Shown: positions 57,540-64,000 of the stretch, one piece after another | Layout: each line of letters begins with the position of its first letter | Numbering within the stretch: position 1 is the stretch's first letter | Notes under the pieces: model-generated | The model's input: only the letters and a program-made list of their open reading frames with translations | Database searches by the model: none | What the model was told of the DNA's origin: nothing | From: Larix kaempferi | Taxonomy: Eukaryota; Streptophyta; Pinopsida; Pinales; Pinaceae | Assembly (NCBI GenBank): GCA_027924585.1 | Contig: BSBM01000106.1 | Span: 38,331,501-38,395,500 of the forward strand | Reading direction: 5' to 3' | DNA length: 64,000 nt | Position numbers and translations under genes: made by a program

Positions 57540-59122
57540 TTTTCCGCTGCTTATTCATAACTGGAAGGCTCTTTGTTCATGATGTCACAGAGTAAAGCAA
57601 CATAGCTGGTATGTGATCTGGTTCTCTTCTTTGCTCTGTGTTCTTCTTCTGGAATGCCAAATCTTTCTGCATCTTGAATGAGCTCTCTATCCCATACAGG
57701 TTTCCTCTTGTGAGAGTTATCCTTACGGGGTGGATCTACAGGTTCTTGTGGATCTTCAAACTCATGAACAACTTCTGGAACTGCTTCAGTCATGGTAGTG
57801 TCCTGAAATCTTGTTTCCTTAGGTTCTTCATAAACTTCGGTAGGTGCCTTCCTTGATTTGATGAATGCTGAGTTTTCATCAAATGTTACATCCCTGCTGA
57901 CATCAATTTTCTTGAACCCTGGAAAGTATATTCTGTAAGACTTCGAGCTTTCACTATAACCCACAAAGATGCCCTTCTTTCTTGAAGGATCTAGTTTAGT
58001 CCTCTTCTCTTTTGGGACATGAGTATATATTGGACAACCAAATATTCTGAGATGGCTGACTTCAGGTTTCTTACCAGAAAAGACCTCTTTTGGTGTCTTG
58101 TTGTACAATATCTTGTGGGGTGTTCTGTTCTGCACATATACAGCTGTTCTAGCTGCTTCTGCCCATAGATGCATAGGAAGATCCTGGTCATGCAACATTG
58201 CCCTTGCTGCTTCCATGATAGTTCTGTTCTTCCTTTCTGCAACTCCATTCTGTTGAGGATTATAAGGAGTAGTCAACTCCCTCTTAATCCCTGAATCACT
58301 GCAAATCTTCTTGAAGTCACTTGAGGTGAATTCTCCACCATTGTCAGATCTGAATGTCTTGATTTTCTTGTCATTTTGATTCTCCATCAAGGTTTTGAAT
58401 TCCTTGAATTTATCAAGCACCTCATCTTTTCCCTTCAAGAATTATACCCAAGTCTTCCTGGAGAAGTCATCAATAAATGATACATAGTAAACATACCCAC
58501 TCAGGGAACTGGAAGACATAGGGCCACATACATCTGAGTGGATGATTTCCAGGATGTCTTTTGCCTTGCTTTCACTGCTTGGGAAAGCCTTCTTAATGTT
58601 CTTACCTTTTGCACATCCTTTGCAAACACCTTCATGTTTGGTCTTGATTTCAGGAAGACCCTCTACTGCCTTGCTTGCAATTAGAAGTGCCCTATAGTGC
58701 ATATGAGCAAGTCTTCTATGCCAAAGTTCACTTGGCTCCATGGATTCATGCACCATGGCATGTTCAGGTTGTCCCTTCAATGTATACAAGCCTCCTTCTT
58801 GCTCTCCAATTACTACTGCATCATCTATGGTCTTTCCCTTTGGCCACATTAGGACTTGGCCATCCACAAATGCAACCCTCATACCTTTTGCATCCAATGC
58901 AGAGATCGAGAGTAAGTTCTTCTTGATCCCAGGTACATAAAGTACTTCTTTCATCTTCAATGATTTTCCAGAATCTAGGTTGTAGGAGGCTTCACCACTT
59001 CCTTTAATTGGGTATTGATAATCATCCCCAAGTTTCACCTTATGAGGTGATTCATGTTCAGATAGGTTCACAAAGGATTCCTTAAACCCAGTCATGTGTT
59101 TGGAAGCCCCACTATCAATCAA
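57540..59122 (-). pseudogene. Element F: protease end and integrase
   Basis: The minus strand starts with the protease active site LIDSGASKHMTGF and VLYVPGIKKNLLSISAL. The integrase zinc region is ELWHRRLAHMHYRAL with GVCKGCAKGKN. Catalytic D, D and E are in IIHSDVCGPM, FRSDNGGEFTSSDF and NPQQNGVAERKNRTIME. The C-terminal part has PEVSHLRIFGCPIYTHVPKE and KKGIFVGYSESSKSYRIYFP. A stop follows FSRKTWV at about 58440; otherwise the frame is open to 57551 (ending NKEPSSYE). Integrase and protease act in the cytoplasmic particle and then in the nucleus. Confidence 0.92.
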
Positions 59123-60109
59123 CCAATCATTACATCCATGGGAGATGGTACCTGTAAGAGCAGAAATTAGAACATATTCTTCTTCACTTGATGAGTCATC
59201 ATCACTACTACTTTCTGCCCTAGCCTTCTTCTTTGGAGGTTCATCATCTTCGGCAGCATGAGCATGAAACCTTCTTTTGCTGCCCTTCTTCTTCTTACTG
59301 GAGTTTTTGTTGTTATCCCTTTTATTCTTGGGACAATCTGAAGCAAAGTGACCCTTCTCATTGCATGTGAAGCATCTTAGGTCCTTCTTACTCTTTTGAT
59401 GGAATCTTTTGTGGTGAGATTGGTCCTTCTTGGTTTTGCTTCTTTTGGTGTGAGCTGCAAGAGCTTGATCTTCTCATCCCATCTTTTCCTCACGAGCTAT
59501 AAGTCTAGCTTCTTCTTGAGAGCATTCTTCCCTCAATCTGTTGAAGGAGATCAACTTCTTCCTTGCACAAATTCCTTGAATAAAGGAATCCCATGACCTG
59601 GGTAGGCCATTTAGAGTGGTCATCACCACTTCACCATTCTCCACCATTTCATCTACTGCTTCTAATTGTTCCTTGATCTGGGAGACCCTTGAAAAGTAAG
59701 ATTGAATGGTTTCTCCATTCTGAAACTTCACTGCTTTCAATTGGTTCCGCAGGGTCATCTTCCGATTTATGTTCTTTCCTTCAAATAGCTTGGTCAAAGA
59801 TTTAAACATCTCTTTGGGTGTCTTAAGAGAAGACACATGAGGTATGAGATGGTCTTTGATAGAATCAGCAATGATTCTCTTTTCCTTGACCAAGTTCTTC
59901 TTGTGCAATGCCTTGGCTTCTTCATCCTCTGGGATAGAGATGTCTTCTTTCACATATGAGTCCAACTCATTTTCTTCCAGGATTAACCCAATCCTATACT
60001 TCCAGGCTCGGAAGTTATTAGCCCCTTCAAGCTTATCCTCAAGCTTGGTGTGGAGAGACATCATTAAGAGTACTTCAAATGGAAATAGAAAAGATTTAGG
60101 ACTTACCAC
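59123..60109 (-). pseudogene. Element F: gag with zinc knuckle
   Basis: Minus strand, from ATG at 60109 or the nearer MMSLHTKL start: LEGANNFRAWKYRIGLILEE, DHLIPHVSSLKTPKEMFKSL, LKAVKFQNGETIQSYFSRVS and EEARLIAREEKMG match the copia gag family (UBN2-type). A TGA in place of an Arg codon follows at about 59476; then the zinc knuckle CFTCNEKGHFASDC (intact CCHC), a Lys/Ser-rich linker and an acidic stretch lead into the protease. Confidence 0.88.
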
Positions 60110-60624
60110 TTGAAGTGCTGAAAACTGGATCTGGTCCTGGATTAGGGTTTGTCAGAGAAACCCTAAAAAATTCAAAATGTGAATTTCAAAATTCTGAAAG
60201 GATAGAAAGATGCGCCTTGGAGAGCTGATCAGCCTAGTACATTCAGAATTTGAGATCAGCAAAGTCTTGTCCTTCAAAATTGCCTTTTTGTCCTCCTGGG
60301 TTCACTAGAGAGAGCCCTAAATTAGGGTTTGAGTTTCCCGGAGATCTACTTAGCCAAAAATATCGATCCAAAGCTCTAACCTTCGATTTTTGCAAGGATC
60401 TTTCAGCTGTGCCTTCAGTTTCTAGAAATTCCTATTTTTGTGGAAACCCTAATTTTTAGGGCCAAATATGAAAATGCTCGGAACTGAATTCTGATTGGAC
60501 AGATAGATGCGCCTTGATGAGTAGATCCAATCTACGATACTGAATTTCAAAAATATGTGGAGAGAAACCCAATAAACAAGGAACACAAGCTTCCGTCACT
60601 GCAAAATGTCTTCTTCTCAGTTTA
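60110..60624 (-). other. Element F 5' leader
   Basis: About 0.5 kb between primer site and gag. AAACCCTAA-type words recur three times (about 60165, 60310 and 60445). No ORF is supported. Confidence 0.6.
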
Positions 60625-60636
60625 GCTCTGATACCA
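60625..60636 (-). other. Element F primer binding site (initiator tRNA-Met)
   Basis: Minus strand TGGTATCAGAGC directly adjoining the 5' LTR. Confidence 0.92.
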
Positions 60637-61247
60637 TGTTGAATTTTTAGTATTAAATCACAATACTATAGGATCTTTGCTAAGAGAATAACATATACAG
60701 TATATCAATGCATGACAATCATAATATGACAAGCATCACAAGCATCACAAGAATCAAAAGCATAGAGACAAGAGACACAGAGTTTCCGTGGGGAAAACCC
60801 TAAGGTGAAAAACCCCACAACTTCCTCAGAGATAGAGAGAGCAATGGCTCAACCAAAATACAAACAAATAACACTGAGATAGTCTCCTAGTAGATGATCC
60901 TCCTCCTCCTCACTAGTGCGCCACTTTTCAGAGAGAGAGTGAGTTACTTTTCCGAGTGAGTAAAAATAGAGATCTCCTATCTCTATTTATACTCACCTTT
61001 TTGCCCAGTGACCTACTGGGGCCGACTTGTCTACTTAGATACATCCACATTATATTATATATATTAATTAGGGACGACCCCATATGGTGGTCTAATAACC
61101 CATCGGCACGTACACACACTTGCGACACTTGTCAATCCACATGACGACACTTCCTTATAGAGGAATAACACATCTCTTATAAGGGTACAATAAATATATA
61201 TATAATACACAGATGAAATACATTCCGAAGTTACATATACATCAACA
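60637..61247 (-). repeat. Element F 5' LTR (right), 611 bp
   Basis: Partner of 53961-54571. It contains the minus-strand TATA box TATAAATAG at 60983-60991. Confidence 0.95.
60983..60991 (-). promoter_or_regulatory. TATA box in element F 5' LTR
   Basis: Minus strand TATAAATAG; the expected core promoter of the element. Confidence 0.65.
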
Positions 61248-61252
61248 AAAGC
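61248..61252. repeat. Target-site duplication of element F, right copy (AAAGC)
   Basis: Exact partner of 53956-53960. Confidence 0.9.
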
Positions 61253-61425
61253 CTTGTAAGAGGTCGTTGGTTCAAACCCTAGAGAACATGTGCGTCATTG
61301 TGGCAAGATCGGTGGTTGCACTTGGGTTTATAGTGGTAGCAGACGTGATTGGACCCCTGCACCTCGTGTCACGCAAGTACCTTCCCCATCCCAACTACTG
61401 ATTCCCCTAGTATGTGTATATATAT
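61248..61425 (+). mobile_element. tRNA-SINE-like unit, right half, split by element F
   Basis: B-box-like GGTTCAAACCC at 61269-61279, a SINE-like body and a T/A-rich end (GTGTATATATATATTC). The left half, with a possible A-box region (TAGTTGTCTACACCAACTGG), ends at 53960. Confidence 0.5.
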
Positions 61426-61676
61426 ATTCACAAGGGTAACTTAACACAAGTAGATTTCTTCACCATGCCCAAGTCATATTTTCCAAGGAGTTCATTAGGT
61501 TTAATCCACTTAGGTCCCTTGGTGTTAGGTGTACATGTTGTCCACTAGTGTAATTTACCATGGATACCATTCATGCAATGTGAGGAAATGCATAGAAGGT
61601 TTTGTTGTGAAAATGTATATTCGAAAAACAATACATATATGTTGTTATTCATGGATATGTAGAAGAAACTTTAAGT
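61426..61676. other. Unassigned spacer
   Basis: No gene or repeat recognised. Confidence 0.4.
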
Positions 61677-61884
61677 GATAGGAAAATTGCATGAAGAAAG
61701 TATTTTATGCTCAAGATTTCGAGGCACTGGTTGGGTTCATATTCTCTTAAATATGAGTCCAACTAGTGGCTTGAAACATTGAGAACATGAGACCAACTAG
61801 TGGCTCAAAACATTGAGAAGATGAGCCCAACCAATGGCTCGAAACATTGAGCATAAAATAATTTCTTCACGCAGTTTTCCTTTC
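61677..61884. repeat. Foldback element with 64-bp arms and a 34-bp tandem repeat
   Basis: The left arm 61677-61740 (GATAGGAAAATTGCATGAAG onward) pairs with the right arm 61820-61884. Three units of 34 bp starting ATGAGYCCAACTAGTGGCT lie at 61753, 61787 and 61821, the last within the right arm. It is probably a MITE or a decayed inverted duplication. Confidence 0.8.
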
Positions 61885-63200
61885 ACATAAAATGCATATA
61901 TGTATTTATGTATACATATATACACACGAATATATTTTGGGAGAAGAAATTCATTTCATTTTTTGTTTCTAAGTATAAATAGTAATGACACATTCATCTA
62001 TGTGTATGCCATTGACATAAAAATCAATGTTAGTACTATGACTTCATGTCTATACAACAATTTTGGTAATGATAAAGAATGAAAGAAGTATTCTTGAAAT
62101 CCTATCACTTAGATAGTATTTCAATCAAATAATTTTTGCATGATCATTCGAGTTTTGAACATGCATAAAAAACCAACAAATTTTTAGGTGGAATTCCCAA
62201 GAAAAAAATTAGAAAAGAACCAATGAATTTCAAAGGGGAAATCATCCTTATAAAATCTAGAAATAAATTTGTACAACTCAATGATAGAAAAAACCACGTC
62301 ATAACTATGTTGAATAAATTGTAGCAATCCAACTTGATGGTCCACTTCCCTTTGGATGAATCATATGCTTTTGAGTTATTTTCCTTAATGAGAATGTTAT
62401 TGAAAGAAATGGTTGTGAAATGTGTCATGTACCCACTAACTGACCCAATAAGAGAGGGAACATGATAATAATCTGTGGGGCTTTTCATAAAACTCAGCCC
62501 AGTCATTAACATCATATGAATAAAAACATTGTTGTGCAGATACAAATTACGCAAAATGCACAGCGGAATTGAAACTAATCGACACACAATTCATGCCCAT
62601 CCAGCATATCACAACAGTCATCAAATTAATGCATTGCAGAAGTAAATACATAGACAAAAAACACTTATCTTCATTATGAAATTGTCCCAAGCAACTAGCT
62701 ATGTCGCTGCAACGTTCCACCCAACCGTAGGCTCTTCGACAGCATATACTGAGTCCAACCGAAGGCCACCCCTGAGATGGGCATGATATCTACAAGGAAA
62801 AAGGGGATTTCAAACTCATACACAACCAAATAGCCAAATAGTCATTTGGATCTAAGCCAAGCCAGACCACTGCTGGGTTTATCAGGCTAAATCTGAACCC
62901 TCTTCAATTGTGGATGCTTCCACTCAAGTTCAAGCCAAAACAATGGAAACCCATTTCAACCCCAACAATATCCTACACACAGAAACTCATAAACTTGGCA
63001 TGGGTACACATAACAGCAAAACCCCAAGTGTTGGGTATGGATGGAAAACGTGGGCAACCCAAAAACAAAGTGGAAAATGGGAAAACAACCTAGGAAGGCA
63101 ATTTCATTTTCAGAAAACGTCCATGGGCATTCAAAGAGCAGCAATGGTCTCTACAAACCCCCAAATCATGCTCTCTCCTTCCCAATAGGTCTGCAACACA
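61885..63200. other. Unassigned, no gene supported
   Basis: ORFs 62144-62587 minus and 62908-63188 plus show no family resemblance. From about 62550 the sequence is less AT-rich and could be part of an LTR that leaves the window. Confidence 0.45.
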
Positions 63201-63217
63201 AAAATGAGTTCCCAACA

Positions 63218-63505
63218 ATGCCAAAAACGCCCAATAGGCTTCAACAAAAACGCCCAACAAGCTAAAAACGCCCAACAAGTTCCAAAAACGCCTAGCAAGC
63301 TCCCAAACGCCCAGCAAGCTTCAAAATAAAACACCCAGCAAGCCAAAAACGCCCAGCAGGCTTCAACAAAAATGCCTAGAAAGCTAAAAACACCCAGCAA
63401 GCTTCCAAACACCCTAGCAAGCTCAAAATAAAATGCCTAACAAGCCAAAAATGCCCAGTAGGCTTCAACAAAAATGCCTAGCAAGCTTCAAAAACGTGAG
63501 AGAGT
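63218..63505. repeat. Minisatellite of AAACGCCCAGCAAGCTTC units
   Basis: About fifteen units of 15-25 bp with a higher-order pattern: the block CAGGCTTCAACAAAAATGCC and CAAAATAAAA recurs about every 110 bp. Minus-strand ORFs read LLGVF and CWAFLA repeats and are artefacts. Confidence 0.9.
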
Positions 63506-64000
63506 GAAGTCTGGTCATGAATAACGACCTGGGAAGGCAATTCGTGGGTGTTTTCTTTCCTAAGAAGGAAAAACACGATTTTCCATGAGGGTGGCTTGCC
63601 CATACTCAAATTTGGATAGCCATACCTCCCCAATCCCCAAGGCATTAACTGCCTCAACCAACTCTTGGAAGCATTAAATGATTAGGTGCATAACCCAAAA
63701 TGGGTAGTTGGTGGTTTATGGGTTTTCTCATTGACACATGGATTAACACCATTGGCTCAAGGGTTTGAATATTTCCCTCCCAATTCCTTGTAATATCATG
63801 CCCCCATCTCTTGTTTCATTGCATAGCTAGTTGTGGGAATTTATATTAAAATGCATATTTACAATTCCCATGGCTCACTAGAACATGGGTTAATTAATAC
63901 CAACATACTTTCCTCTTCAATATCGAGCATTCACTAGCAGGGCCTTGGCCTTGAGCTCCGCACTAGGAGTCATACAAAATATGCATACAACATTTACATT
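63506..64000. other. Unassigned right end of window
   Basis: No gene recognised. GGCCTTGGCCTTGAGCTCCGC near 63942 is locally GC-rich. It may belong to a retroelement that continues outside. Confidence 0.35.

Noticed and set aside
62144-62587. 147-residue minus-strand ORF as a gene
   Set aside because: Hydrophobic, AT-driven composition and no family resemblance or promoter context.
63090-63412. CWAFLA / LLGVF repeat ORFs as a membrane protein
   Set aside because: They are translations of the AAACGCCCAGCAAGC minisatellite in several frames.

Overview
The window is nuclear DNA from a repeat-rich, AT-rich plant genome. I found no intact host gene, rRNA, organellar or bacterial-type locus. Plant-type LTR retrotransposons primed by initiator tRNA-Met, tRNA-derived SINEs, a plant GH17 beta-1,3-glucanase pseudogene and old nested elements suggest a large-genome seed plant. 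A gymnosperm is a reasonable guess, but that is inference, not proof.

Layout. (1) 1-26.3 kb is three nested layers. The outermost is a decayed minus-strand Ty3/gypsy element (A), with integrase, RNase H and RT core at 1-1540 and RT N-terminus, protease and possibly gag at 24.36-26.3 kb. It is split inside the RT by a 22.8-kb LTR element (B, 1541-24359; LTRs 675/677 bp; target duplication GAATT/TAATT). B carries only a gag/protease-like region (4.1-6.7 kb) and a long leader (18.7-23.7 kb). Inside B lies the most unusual part, about 7.0-18.7 kb, which reads as a two-gene DNA transposon. A plus-strand spliced gene of unknown family converges on a minus-strand spliced transposase-like gene. Both 5' ends sit in clusters of the palindrome TTATTCGGCCGAATAA, and a 118-bp-arm hairpin and minisatellites lie between the tails. 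(2) 26.3-32.5 kb is mostly anonymous, with three tRNA-SINE-like units and a possible exon fragment. (3) 32.5-50.2 kb is one gypsy chromovirus (D) with 4.3-kb LTRs and an exact TAATG target duplication. It is split in its integrase by a smaller gypsy element (E, 37581-41902, duplication AATCT) that has lost its RT core and integrase core. (4) 50.2-53.4 kb holds a GH17 pseudogene cut by an LTR-less Ty1/copia fragment. (5) 53961-61247 is a relatively young Ty1/copia element (F, 611-bp LTRs, duplication AAAGC) inserted in a SINE-like sequence, with two minisatellites between pol and its 3' LTR. (6) 61.3-64 kb has a foldback element and a minisatellite.

The coding remnants are mostly broken by stop codons compatible with C-to-T (or G-to-A) changes, as expected after long cytosine methylation. 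No element looks autonomous today. The layering gives relative ages: A is older than B, B older than the DNA transposon, D older than E, and the SINE older than F.
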